Shown here: positions 1 to 8,327 of the stretch, in pieces
Position numbering within the stretch: the stretch's first letter is position 1
Layout of the letters: each line of letters opens with the position of its first letter
Assembly (NCBI GenBank): GCA_964390805.1
Contig: CAYMKL010000024.1
Coordinates: forward strand, 3,092 to 67,091
DNA length: 64,000 nt
DNA from: CAYMKL01 sp964390805
GTDB lineage: Bacteria; Chloroflexota; Anaerolineae; VGOG01
Direction: 5' to 3'
Notes under the pieces: generated by a model
Database searches by the model: none
The model's input: the letters and a program-made list of their open reading frames with translations, nothing else
Told to the model about the DNA's origin: nothing
Translations under genes and position numbers: made by a program

Positions 1-84
1 GCAGTTTCATCATCAAAAACCACAGGCCATAACATCGTGATTTCCCTAGCCTGAATGATCTCAAACAACATTGATTGCAGTGTC

Positions 85-210
85 AATGCTCTTTCATTAT
101 TGTATCAACTCAAGCTCTGAGCCCCGTCCCTTCGGCAGGCTCAGGACAGGCCCCGGGGTGGTCCGGGGACGAGCCTTTGAGCCTTAAGTTGATATTGATG
201 AATGCTCTTT
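85..210. repeat. MITE-like inverted-repeat element flanked by 10-bp direct repeats
   Basis: The 10-mer AATGCTCTTT occurs at 85-94 and again at 201-210. Between the copies lies a 106-bp segment whose ends are imperfect inverted repeats: left CATTATTGTATCAACTCAAG, right read in reverse CATCAATATCAACTTAAGG. Its centre (about 128-170) is a GC-rich palindromic piece carrying a 'ttcggcaggctcaggaca' core, related to the PELVEG-type inserts seen elsewhere in the window. The layout fits a short non-autonomous insertion with target-site duplication just upstream of rho. It carries no gene. Nothing else was recognised in bases 1-84. Confidence 0.5.
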
Positions 211-294
211 GGCCTTCGTGTGGCGTCAAAGTGTCACCTCAATTGTGGTACTGATACCCTTTTCGTGATCATTAAGTTAAGTATGGAGAGAGCT

Positions 295-1581
295 ATGGAT
301 ATGAACATCGTCGAACTGGAAACCCGAAACGTGGATGAGCTGCGAGAGACGGCGCGGGAGATGGAGATCTCTGGCTATACCCGCCTCAAGAAACACGATT
401 TGATCATACGCCTTCTCAAGGCCAAGGCCGAGCAACAGGGCTATATCTTCGGCGGAGGTGTGCTGGACATAGTGCAAGAAGGCATCGGTTTCCTCCGTTC
501 GGACCATTTGCTTCCCGGTCCTGACGACGTCTATGTCTCCCAATCCCAGATCCGGCGTTTTGGCCTGCGCACTGGCGACATGGTCATCGGTCAGGTGCGT
601 CCTCCTAAGGAGACGGAGAGATACTTCGGCTTGCTACGAGTGGAAGCGGTTAACGGTCTGGACCCTGAGGCCGCCAAGCTGCGCCCCCGTTTTGACAGAC
701 TGACTCCCATTTTCCCCGATCAGATGCTCGCCCTGGAGACCAGGCCAAACATACTGGCCTCCCGGCTGCTCGACCTGATCGCTCCCATCGGCAGGGGGCA
801 GCGAGGTTTGATCGTCTCACCCCCTAAGGCAGGCAAAACCACCGTCATGAAGCAGATAGCCAACGGCATCGCTGCCAACTATAGCGACATTCATCTCATG
901 GTCACCCTCATTGGCGAACGGCCCGAAGAGGTGACCGATATGGATCGCTCAGTGGAGGCCGAGGTGATGGCTGCCACCTTTGACGATCCTGTCCAGAGTC
1001 AAGTCCGCGTGGCCGAGATGGCCCTGGAGCGGGCCAAGCGGCTGGTCGAGGGCAACAAAGACGTGGTTATCCTTTTGGACGGCATCACCCGTCTGACCAG
1101 AGCCTACAATCTCACCGTCCCTCCCAGTGGCCGCACTCTCTCTGGAGGCGTAGACCCGGCGGCCCTCTATCCACCCAAGCGTTTCTTCGGTGCGGCTCGC
1201 AACATAGAGGATGGGGGAAGCCTGACCATTATCGCCACCTGCCTGGTAGAAACGGGTAGCCGTATGGACGATGTCATCTACGAGGAGTTCAAGGGTACCG
1301 GCAACATGGAGCTGCATCTCAATCGTAAGCTGGCGGAGCGGTACATCTTCCCTGCCTTCGATATCGAGCGCTCCAGTACGCGCCGAGAGGAGCTACTACT
1401 GGATAAAGAGACCCTGGATAAAGTTTGGATCATGCGGAAGATGATATCTTACATGATGGCTCCCCCCCCATCGGGTGCTGGGATGGATATCACCGGTGCT
1501 CTCGAGGCCCTGTTGGATCGGCTGGCCAAAACCAGGAACAACAGAGAGTTCCTGACGACGTTGAGCAGAGATATCCTCTAA
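295..1581 (+). CDS. rho: Transcription termination factor Rho
   Basis: This is the hexameric RNA-dependent ATPase/helicase that ends transcription of untranslated RNA. From the ATG at 295 the protein is 428 aa, the usual Rho length. The order is N-terminal Rho_N helical domain (residues 1-50), cold-shock-like RNA-binding domain (about 50-125, GGGVLDIVQEGIGFLR), then the RecA-type ATPase with P-loop SPPKAGKTT (about 175-184), Walker B VILLDGITRLTRAYN and the Q/R-loop region. The ATG at 295 follows GGAGAGAG with good spacing. The frame stays open back to 202, but that part runs out of the MITE-like element and is unlikely to be translated. Identity is very secure; the exact start is slightly uncertain (301 is also possible). 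Confidence 0.96.
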   Translation: MDMNIVELETRNVDELRETAREMEISGYTRLKKHDLIIRLLKAKAEQQGYIFGGGVLDIVQEGIGFLRSDHLLPGPDDVYVSQSQIRRFGLRTGDMVIGQVRPPKETERYFGLLRVEAVNGLDPEAAKLRPRFDRLTPIFPDQMLALETRPNILASRLLDLIAPIGRGQRGLIVSPPKAGKTTVMKQIANGIAANYSDIHLMVTLIGERPEEVTDMDRSVEAEVMAATFDDPVQSQVRVAEMALERAKRLVEGNKDVVILLDGITRLTRAYNLTVPPSGRTLSGGVDPAALYPPKRFFGAARNIEDGGSLTIIATCLVETGSRMDDVIYEEFKGTGNMELHLNRKLAERYIFPAFDIERSSTRREELLLDKETLDKVWIMRKMISYMMAPPPSGAGMDITGALEALLDRLAKTRNNREFLTTLSRDIL

Positions 1582-1612
1582 ATCAGTCGAATTGGCCAAA
1601 AAGAGGGCAAAT

Positions 1613-1640
1613 TTGACAATTTGTGGCCTTTTGATATAAT
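1613..1640 (+). promoter_or_regulatory. Sigma70-type promoter for the LysM-M23 gene
   Basis: TTGACA at 1613-1618 and TATAAT at 1635-1640 are separated by 16 bp. They lie 57 bp upstream of the start at 1698 and downstream of the rho stop, so the peptidase gene probably has its own transcript. Confidence 0.75.
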
Positions 1641-1697
1641 TTGGGACGAAAGCGCAACTCATCCGATGGTGTATTTTGTCGGAGAAGAGGGGAGCGA

Positions 1698-3023
1698 ATG
1701 GAAATCCCAGCCGATTTCCCCCCAGCAGGGGAGACAGAGGGCGGGTCACTGATCGGTCGTTGGCCCACCCTCTGGTCAAGGGCAAAAGACTGGGTTCTTA
1801 AAACAAGAATACAAACCTCGATAGCCAAGATGGGTGACGGCGCCTTCTTGTCCCGTTTCACTTCCCACTTCATCGTCATCCTGCTGGCTGTCTCGGCTAC
1901 CATTCTAAGCCGGGTGGATGTCCCGAGGGCTATCCTGCTAGGTTCCCGGCCTACCCCAACACCAGCTCCTAGCTTGGGTTTTCGCTTATATGCTGGCCTC
2001 TCAGTGCGGGGAGGAATCCGTTTCCAGGACCAAAACACTATCCTGCCGGCCCCTGTACCCCACACGATTTTTGCTGCAACCCCTACTCCCCCCCCCACTT
2101 CTACACCTGTTTCCACTCCCACTCCCACCCCTACTCCCACTACGCCCCCTACCTCTACTCCTACTACGCCCCCTACCCCTACTCCTACTCCTACGCTTTC
2201 TCCTACTTCTACCCCTACACCTGTTCCTACATCCACCCCTACCGTTGTACCCACTGAAGAGCCTGGCGACTTGCCACGACGAGAGATCATCACCTATGTG
2301 GTGCAGACCGGTGACACTCTCTACGGCATCGCTGAGAAGTTCGGTATCAACGCCGATACCATCATGTGGGCTAGCAGCGGGCTGGAGTTTCACCCCGACC
2401 TCCTGAGAATAGGTCAGGAGCTGACTATCCTGCCTATAGATGGAGTCCACCATACGGTGGTCCAGGGCGACACATTGGATAGCATATCTCAGCAATACAA
2501 AGCCGAAGTATCGGCTATTATCGGATGTGAATACAATAGCTTGGAGAGCCCCTACAATCTGAGCCTGGGGCAGAAGCTCATCGTGCCCGGCGGCAAGAAG
2601 CCATACCAGGCTCATGTCGTCCATGTCTATTCTGGTCCCATCCCTGAGGGAGCCCCTAGAGGCTCGGGCAGCTTTGGCTGGCCGGCCAGTGGGACTATCA
2701 CCCAGGGATTCAAGCCCATGCACATGGCGATTGACATCGGCGCTCCTACGGGTACCCCTGTTGTCGCTGCAGATTCCGGCTATGTAGTCACGGTCGCCTG
2801 GAGTGAATACGGCTATGGCAAATACGTGGTTGTTGACCACGGCAACGGTCTCCAGACCCTTTATTCCCACCTCCACACCGTCCTGGTCCAGATCGGCCAA
2901 TCTATCGGCAAAGGTGAAAGGATCGGGTCAATAGGCGCAACTGGCAGAGCAACGGGACCCCACCTCCACTTCGAGATCCGATACAACGGTGTCCAGCGCA
3001 ACCCCTTCGGGTATCTGCCGTAG
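1698..3023 (+). CDS. Membrane-anchored LysM / M23-family peptidoglycan endopeptidase
   Basis: Probable cell-wall hydrolase of 441 aa that cuts peptide cross-links. A single hydrophobic segment at about residues 58-73 should anchor it, leaving the C-terminal part outside. A low-complexity Thr/Pro linker (about 135-185) leads to two LysM domains (about 199-243, YVVQTGDTLYGIAEKF; about 251-296, HTVVQGDTLDSISQQY), then the LytM/M23 domain (about 340-441). That domain shows the zinc ligands HMAID (H342, D346) and the HLHFEI motif near its end, so it looks catalytically intact. The ATG at 1698 follows a GGGGAG ribosome site. A strong promoter precedes it and a terminator follows. Confidence 0.9.
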   Translation: MEIPADFPPAGETEGGSLIGRWPTLWSRAKDWVLKTRIQTSIAKMGDGAFLSRFTSHFIVILLAVSATILSRVDVPRAILLGSRPTPTPAPSLGFRLYAGLSVRGGIRFQDQNTILPAPVPHTIFAATPTPPPTSTPVSTPTPTPTPTTPPTSTPTTPPTPTPTPTLSPTSTPTPVPTSTPTVVPTEEPGDLPRREIITYVVQTGDTLYGIAEKFGINADTIMWASSGLEFHPDLLRIGQELTILPIDGVHHTVVQGDTLDSISQQYKAEVSAIIGCEYNSLESPYNLSLGQKLIVPGGKKPYQAHVVHVYSGPIPEGAPRGSGSFGWPASGTITQGFKPMHMAIDIGAPTGTPVVAADSGYVVTVAWSEYGYGKYVVVDHGNGLQTLYSHLHTVLVQIGQSIGKGERIGSIGATGRATGPHLHFEIRYNGVQRNPFGYLP

Positions 3024-3056
3024 GGAACTTCGACGCCAAATTGACAAAATCAAAGG

Positions 3057-3090
3057 GGCAGAGGCCTTCCAACCTCTGCCTTTGCTTTTA
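3057..3090 (+). terminator. Rho-independent terminator after the M23 gene
   Basis: GGCAGAGG (3057-3064) and CCTCTGCC (3073-3080) form a perfect 8-bp stem with an 8-nt loop, followed by a T-rich tail TTTGCTTTT. It sits 34 bp after the stop. Confidence 0.85.
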
Positions 3091-3107
3091 GCTGCTTTTT
3101 TCGAGGT

Positions 3108-3136
3108 TTGATTTAGATAGTAATCTGTTGTATAAT
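3108..3136 (+). promoter_or_regulatory. Sigma70-type promoter for the glycosidase-like/amidase pair
   Basis: TTGATT at 3108-3113 and TATAAT at 3131-3136 have ideal 17-bp spacing. The predicted leader is about 110 nt and contains the hairpin at 3171-3189. Confidence 0.8.
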
Positions 3137-3170
3137 AATGAAGTCACTGTGACAGGTACAATGCGCCTGA

Positions 3171-3189
3171 GCTGGAAACCCTTTCCAGC
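3171..3189 (+). promoter_or_regulatory. Short perfect hairpin in the 5' leader
   Basis: GCTGGAAA and TTTCCAGC form an 8-bp perfect stem around a CCC loop, about 65 bp upstream of the start codon at 3257. It is not followed by a T-run, so a role in mRNA stability or as a protein site is more likely than termination. Function is not known. Confidence 0.45.
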
Positions 3190-3256
3190 CGACCTAGGCC
3201 ACAACTTTGCCCCAATGGGCTTTCTCCCCAGCGGCAGATCACCAAGGAGGTAATCA

Positions 3257-5383
3257 ATGTCCCCACTGGACGAATCTCATTTCCCAAAATACATCTTCGG
3301 TCTGCACGACCCCGGCGGCCAACACTTGATGGTCGAGAAGGCCAAGCATGGTTGGGTGCTGGTCACCGAAGAACTGGGGGCAGACCCCCATGGCCCCGGC
3401 GGCCCGAACTACAGCCACCTGTCCAATCAGGGACTGGGCGTTATCGTGCGCCTCAACCATGGCTACGGCGACAAAGGCACCATCCCCCACTCCAGCCGCT
3501 ACGACGACTTCGCCCAGCGCTGCGGTAATTTTGTAGAGGGCTCCCAAGGCTGCCACATCTGGATCATCGGCAACGAGCCCAATCTGGCCGCGGAGAGGCC
3601 CGGAGGAGCCAATGGCCAGGTTATCACGCCAGAGCTTTACGCCCGCTGCTACAAGAAGTGCCGCGATAACATTCACTCCCGGCCCGGTCGGGGGAACGAT
3701 CAGGTCATCGTGGCAGCGGCGGGCCCCTGGAACATCGAAACCAAATACCCTGAAAACCCATCAGGCGATTGGGTGAAGTACTTCCGCGACATCCTGGACC
3801 GGCTGGTGGGTCAATGTGACGGCATCTCCGTCCACACCTACACCAACGGGTACGCTCTCGATTTCATCACCAATGACTATTGGCAGGGTGCGCCCGGCTA
3901 CACTCACCTGCGCTATCAATTCCGTAGTTACGTTGACTTTATGAACACTATTCCACCAGAAATGCGCAACCTGCCTGTCTACATCACCGAGACGGACCAG
4001 AATCTGAAGTGGAAAGACGAGGCAGGTTCTCAATGGGTGCAAACAGCCTACCAGGAGATTGACCGCTGGAATAGCGAACCATCCAATCAGCCCATCCAGG
4101 CCCTCATCCTCTACCGCTGGCCCCTGGTCCACGATCAACCCCAGTGGGCCATCAGCACCCGGCCCCAAATCATCAACGACTTCAAGGCAGCCATGGACCA
4201 CGACTACCGCGTGCGACTGCCGGGCGTCCCGACCATCTACAAGGCAGGTTGGCTGGCCATTGACATGCCAGTTAGTATGGCGCCCGGCCAGACGGTAACG
4301 GCAACGCTGCGCATCAAAAACGATGGTAACACAACCTGGGTCAGGACTGGAGATCACAGGGTGCGCCTGGGCTACCGCTGGTACACCCGCGCTGGCCAGG
4401 AGTTGGACCTGGCGGCCATCAGGACCTTGCTGCCCTTCAATGTGAAGCCAGGCTGGCTGGTGGTCTTCGACGAGGCCAAGGTACAGGCCCCGCCAACGCC
4501 GGGTGAGTACATCCTGCGCTGGGATATGATCGAGGAGCCGGACAACTGGTTCTGGAAGCACGGCTCTCCCAGGGAGGACATCCACGTGGAGGTTCAGTCG
4601 CCTGAAGCACCTTCGCGGGATTACGGAGTCGCCTGGCTTGACTACAGCGTGCCGCAAACCATACTAGCCGATGCCGTAACCACGGTCAGCTTCAAGCTTA
4701 AGAATGAAGGCGCCAATACCTGGTCTGCTGAAGGTCCGAACCCCGTCCACTTGGCCTACAACTGGTTCACTCCCCACGGGCAATTGGGTGGCTGCTGGGA
4801 CATCTTTCGCACCAGCCTGCCAGATGACGTGCCGCCCGGGTCAAAAGTGAATCTGAGCAACGTCGCCCTGAAAGCCCCAGCCACGCCCGGTCAATACGTG
4901 CTGCGTTGGGACTTGGTGGAGGAGGGGGTAGCCTGGTTCTCAAAAGAGGGCACGCCCCCGCTGGAGATGGCCATCGAAGTCGCCGAAGGGGGCATCCCCT
5001 CGACCCCCTGGCAGGCACAGGCCAGCCATAACCAAGCAGACGTGTCCAGAGCCTTCGACAGCGACCCGGATACCTTCTGGGATAGCGAGGCCGCACAGCA
5101 GCCGGGCATGTGGTACGAGCTCAACCTGGGCCAAGTGCAGACCATTGAGCGGATAAAGATAGAGAGTCCTGGGCGGGGCTTCGCCACAGGCTACATCTTG
5201 AGCGTCTCCACCAACCGGACCGATTGGGAGGTGGTACACGAGATGTCGCTCAACTGGATGTCCATTGACGCCAGCTTCACTCCCCGCTCGGTGCGCTACA
5301 TCAAGATCGAGCAGACGGGAACTCCTGGTTGGGGTGCTCATTGGCTTATCAGCGAGATCACCATCGGCCTGGCTCATCTGTAA
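3257..5383 (+). CDS. Glycoside-hydrolase-like protein with two Ig-like domains and an F5/8-type C domain
   Basis: A 708-aa multidomain protein starting after a clear AAGGAGGT site. Residues 1-310 look like a clan GH-A (beta/alpha)8 glycosidase: IIGNEPN supplies a candidate acid/base Glu107 and VYITETDQN a candidate nucleophile Glu245. Two repeated Ig-like modules follow (about 325-445 and 455-580), each with 'APGQ/ILAD..T..VxFxLKNxGxxTW' and 'PGxYxLRWDxxEE' signatures, resembling NBR1-like central domains. A discoidin (F5/8 type C) domain fills about 585-708. No signal peptide or membrane segment is visible, which is odd for a carbohydrate-active protein. It shares a transcript with the amidase 46 bp downstream. 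The substrate cannot be named. Confidence 0.7.
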   Translation: MSPLDESHFPKYIFGLHDPGGQHLMVEKAKHGWVLVTEELGADPHGPGGPNYSHLSNQGLGVIVRLNHGYGDKGTIPHSSRYDDFAQRCGNFVEGSQGCHIWIIGNEPNLAAERPGGANGQVITPELYARCYKKCRDNIHSRPGRGNDQVIVAAAGPWNIETKYPENPSGDWVKYFRDILDRLVGQCDGISVHTYTNGYALDFITNDYWQGAPGYTHLRYQFRSYVDFMNTIPPEMRNLPVYITETDQNLKWKDEAGSQWVQTAYQEIDRWNSEPSNQPIQALILYRWPLVHDQPQWAISTRPQIINDFKAAMDHDYRVRLPGVPTIYKAGWLAIDMPVSMAPGQTVTATLRIKNDGNTTWVRTGDHRVRLGYRWYTRAGQELDLAAIRTLLPFNVKPGWLVVFDEAKVQAPPTPGEYILRWDMIEEPDNWFWKHGSPREDIHVEVQSPEAPSRDYGVAWLDYSVPQTILADAVTTVSFKLKNEGANTWSAEGPNPVHLAYNWFTPHGQLGGCWDIFRTSLPDDVPPGSKVNLSNVALKAPATPGQYVLRWDLVEEGVAWFSKEGTPPLEMAIEVAEGGIPSTPWQAQASHNQADVSRAFDSDPDTFWDSEAAQQPGMWYELNLGQVQTIERIKIESPGRGFATGYILSVSTNRTDWEVVHEMSLNWMSIDASFTPRSVRYIKIEQTGTPGWGAHWLISEITIGLAHL

Positions 5384-5429
5384 CATCGTCAAGGTGGCTA
5401 TGGCACACTTCATGACATGGAGGTAACTC

Positions 5430-6464
5430 ATGACGGAAACGAGGCGGATTTCTTTCAGCATGCCGGCGGCGTGTGAGAGGTTGGCTGCTTTGGGGCTTAC
5501 AGAGGAAGAGATCGAGCACAGCCTGGAACTGGTGGGACAGAAATACGGCCCTGTGGATCTACTGATCCCCGGAGAGTACACCATCGAGCTGCTCATCGAA
5601 GAGACGGGGATACCAGACTGCACCAATCAAGATGTGATCAACGCCTTTTACGCGGCCGCCAGAGAAGTTGGAGAAAACGGCTGGGGCTGGCTCAGCCGGG
5701 CTGGACTTACCGGTTTGGTCAACGACCGCCAGGGGAAATATCAAGGACCAGCAATTGACGACCTGCCCGGCTTGATAACGGAGGAGAAGGCCAGCATCAA
5801 AGCCATTCTGGGCCTTACCGAGGCCCCACCGGCTGAGTCTGTGCCCAGCCTCACCTGGGTCGGCCCCACCTGCAATTGCGATAGCAGTCGCTCTGGCCAT
5901 CAGATCGAGATGATCGTCGTCCACTTCACCGCCAGCGGCAGTTGTGCAGGCGTGGTATCCTGGTTCAAGAATCCTCAGAGCGAGGTTAGTGCCCATTATA
6001 TCATTGACCATGATGGCAAGATACTCCAGTTGGTCAAAGATGGGGACTGCGCCTGGCACGCCGGCCTGCCCGGAGACCTGGAGAGGAACGATGCCATCCG
6101 TCCTAATCCCCGAGCCCTCGGCATCGAGATCGTGAACTGGGGGCCCCTGGAGAAGAGAGATAACAAGTACTACAACTGGACGGGGAATGAGCATCTGGGG
6201 CAGGTGGTGGAGGCCGACGGTGAATACTGGGAGCCATACACTGAGACCCAGTACGAAAGCCTGATCGAACTGGTCGCCTACCTCTGCAAGCGGTACAACG
6301 TGCCAATCCGGTACCCACCCCTGGGGGGCAGCGCCTACTACGAGAGGGCCCAGGGCCTGGCCGATTTCAGCGGCATCCTGGGACACAGCGCTATCAACAG
6401 GGGCAAGTCCGACCCCGGCCCTCATTTCGACTGGAACCGCCTGATGGACGGCTTGCGGTCATAA
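5430..6464 (+). CDS. N-acetylmuramoyl-L-alanine amidase (Amidase_2/PGRP fold)
   Basis: A 344-aa zinc amidase expected to cut the bond between N-acetylmuramic acid and the stem peptide. The catalytic domain occupies about 155-344. Candidate zinc ligands are His165 (MIVVHFTAS), His319 (ILGHSAI) and Asp328 in KSDPGPHFDW; AHYIID and WHAGL are typical of the fold. The first 150 residues form an uncharacterised helical region. There is no signal peptide. The ATG follows GGAGGTAAC. It lies 46 bp after the glycosidase-like gene, so the two are probably co-transcribed and may act on the same cell-wall material, either in lysis or after non-classical release. Confidence 0.85.
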   Translation: MTETRRISFSMPAACERLAALGLTEEEIEHSLELVGQKYGPVDLLIPGEYTIELLIEETGIPDCTNQDVINAFYAAAREVGENGWGWLSRAGLTGLVNDRQGKYQGPAIDDLPGLITEEKASIKAILGLTEAPPAESVPSLTWVGPTCNCDSSRSGHQIEMIVVHFTASGSCAGVVSWFKNPQSEVSAHYIIDHDGKILQLVKDGDCAWHAGLPGDLERNDAIRPNPRALGIEIVNWGPLEKRDNKYYNWTGNEHLGQVVEADGEYWEPYTETQYESLIELVAYLCKRYNVPIRYPPLGGSAYYERAQGLADFSGILGHSAINRGKSDPGPHFDWNRLMDGLRS

Positions 6465-6528
6465 GGCTGAGGATCGCCAAACCGATGTTGCCCTTTTTCT
6501 CTAACAACAGTAAGGGAGGTGAAGCCTA

Positions 6529-6572
6529 TTGAGTCAACTTGGTTTAGTTAGTATGTAGACCTGCTGCAGGTC
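6529..6572 (+). promoter_or_regulatory. Candidate promoter with an operator-like palindrome for the dpp-type operon
   Basis: TTGAGT (6529-6534) and TATGTA (6552-6557) are 17 bp apart. Immediately downstream, GACCTGCTGCAGGTC (6558-6572) is a perfect odd palindrome placed at the expected transcription start. The arrangement suggests repressor control of the transport operon starting at 6608. No matching regulator gene is adjacent. Confidence 0.45.
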
Positions 6573-6607
6573 ACTATTCTCAAATCCATATAGACAAAGG
6601 AGAAGTC

Positions 6608-8233
6608 ATGAAGAAAGGAACCTATTGGGCTTATTTAGCCCTCGCCTTGCTATTGGTGCTGACCGCCACGCAATGCGGCGGCCCTGCTCAGCCAACAGCC
6701 ACCAAACCCCCGGCTGCTACCACCGCCCCAGAACCCACGAAGCCGCCAGAAGAAGCAGCCCCCAACGTCTTCGTCTACGGCCACGGCACCACCTTCCCCG
6801 ACATAGACCCGGCCATAAGCTTTTCCAACGACTCGGCAGTGGTGTCCAACTGCTACGAGACCCTCACCTTCTACAATCCGCCCGGCAGTGACGAGATCCT
6901 CAGCCCTAAACTGGCCACCAGTTGGGAGACCAACGACGACGCCACCGAATGGATCTTTCATCTACGAAAGGGAGTCACCTTCCACAATGGCGATCCCCTC
7001 AACGCCGAAGCCGTGAAAGGCGCGCTTGATAGCACCATGGAGATCGGCGCGGGCGCAGCCTATATCTGGAGTCCCGTGGAAGAGATCGAGGTCGTTGACG
7101 ACCATACGGTCAAGTTCAAGTTGAGCTACGCGGCTCCGTTGGACTTGATTGCCTCCTCCGGCTATGGTGCCTGGATCTACAATCCCAAGGTTTACAAAGA
7201 GAAAGGCACCGAGTGGTTCAATGAAGGGAATTGCGCGGGCACAGGGCCTTACATGATCGAAAGCCGCGAGCGGGGCTCACGACTGATCATGACGCGCAAC
7301 GAGGACTACTGGGGCGGATGGCGGGAAGGTCAGTTCGACAAGGTTGTCTTCGAGATTCGAGAAGACAACGTGGTGTTGCAGCAGATGATCGAGGCAGGCG
7401 AGGCCGACTTCACCTATGGCGTCCCCCCCGACAACCTGGCTGCGCTGGACGCTCGCGATGACACTGTGGTCTACACCAACCCCAGCTTCCAGAACCTGGT
7501 CGGCCTGTTGAACACACAGAAGCCCCCTCTGGACAACAAGCTGGTCCGCCAGGCGCTGGCCTACAGCGTCCCCTACGCCCAATTCATCGAGGGTGTGATG
7601 GGAACCCGGGCCACTCAAGCCTACGGGCCTGTGCCTGCTGGCATGTGGGGGTATAGCAAGGACCTCTTCCAGTATCACTACGACCTGGAAAAGGCCAAAG
7701 GGCTACTGACTGAGGCCGGCTATCCCGATGGCGGATTTGACCTGCTTTACACCTTCGCCACCGGTGACCTGGATGAGCAGCAGTTGGGCGAGCTCTGGAA
7801 AGCGGAATTGGCCAAGCTGGGCATCAACCTGGAAGTCCAAGCCCTGAACTGGGAAGCTCAGTGGGATCTGGCCATGTCGGGTCCTGAGAACGCACAAGAC
7901 GTCTTCGTGATGTACTGGTGGCCCGACTACGTATCACCGTACAGCTTTCTCTTCAGCATGTTCCACTCCGAGGAAGAGATTCTCTTCAACCTTGGTTACT
8001 ACCGCAACCCAGAATTCGACGACATGATTGACACTGCCAACGGGCTTTCGGGCAGCGACCGGAAGAAAGCTGAAGACTTGTTCATCCAGTCCCAGGAGAT
8101 TCTGATCGAAGATGTGGCCTCCCTCTTCTTCTACGACGTGGCCAACACCCATCTGGCCCGCTCCGACATCAAGGGGTTTGTGGACAACCCGGCCTATCCT
8201 CACGTCGTTTTTGCCTACCAACTGACACGTTGA
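6608..8233 (+). CDS. Peptide/nickel-type ABC transporter substrate-binding lipoprotein (SBP_bac_5)
   Basis: A 541-aa extracytoplasmic binding protein that captures substrate for the permease/ATPase genes downstream. The N-terminus is a lipoprotein signal (MKKG..., hydrophobic stretch, TATQC), with Cys23 as the lipidated residue, then a Pro/Thr/Ala linker. The rest is a full-length family-5 (DppA/OppA) fold with the signature region around WIFHLRKGVTFHNGDP and LVRQALAYSV. Substrate class in this family ranges from peptides to glutathione, nickel and opines. The neighbours (racemase, DUF917, M29-like proteins) suggest a small peptide, hydantoin or modified amino acid. Confidence 0.92.
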   Translation: MKKGTYWAYLALALLLVLTATQCGGPAQPTATKPPAATTAPEPTKPPEEAAPNVFVYGHGTTFPDIDPAISFSNDSAVVSNCYETLTFYNPPGSDEILSPKLATSWETNDDATEWIFHLRKGVTFHNGDPLNAEAVKGALDSTMEIGAGAAYIWSPVEEIEVVDDHTVKFKLSYAAPLDLIASSGYGAWIYNPKVYKEKGTEWFNEGNCAGTGPYMIESRERGSRLIMTRNEDYWGGWREGQFDKVVFEIREDNVVLQQMIEAGEADFTYGVPPDNLAALDARDDTVVYTNPSFQNLVGLLNTQKPPLDNKLVRQALAYSVPYAQFIEGVMGTRATQAYGPVPAGMWGYSKDLFQYHYDLEKAKGLLTEAGYPDGGFDLLYTFATGDLDEQQLGELWKAELAKLGINLEVQALNWEAQWDLAMSGPENAQDVFVMYWWPDYVSPYSFLFSMFHSEEEILFNLGYYRNPEFDDMIDTANGLSGSDRKKAEDLFIQSQEILIEDVASLFFYDVANTHLARSDIKGFVDNPAYPHVVFAYQLTR

Positions 8234-8251
8234 GCAAGAAAGCATCAGAAC

Positions 8252-8286
8252 GATGCAGGGGCGTAGCAGGGCTGCGCCCCTGCATC
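8252..8286 (+). promoter_or_regulatory. 12-bp perfect stem-loop between binding protein and permease
   Basis: GATGCAGGGGCG (8252-8263) pairs exactly with CGCCCCTGCATC (8275-8286). Without a T-run it is a poor terminator. In this position, just after the binding-protein stop, such stems often protect the upstream mRNA 3' end and raise binding protein over permease. The GGGGCG...CGCCCC core also looks like a dispersed repeat. Confidence 0.6.
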
Positions 8287-8327
8287 TTCGTTAAATCAAC
8301 GATCAATCAAACGAAGGGGATGAGCTT

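Noticed and set aside
202..294. Longer Rho N-terminus starting at 202
   Set aside because: It lacks a ribosome site, runs out of the MITE-like element, and adds sequence foreign to Rho.
2090..2240. Tandem CCTACTCCC-like repeats in the M23 gene as a DNA repeat locus
   Set aside because: They encode the Thr/Pro linker in frame within an intact protein.
2001..2900. Long open frame on the minus strand opposite the M23 gene
   Set aside because: Its Arg/Gly/Ser-rich composition mirrors the Thr/Pro linker of the real gene, and a confirmed M23 domain occupies the other strand.
6521..6558. Nine-codon upstream ORF before the binding-protein gene
   Set aside because: Only a TTG start is available, and the frame overlaps the candidate promoter; no reason to think it is translated.
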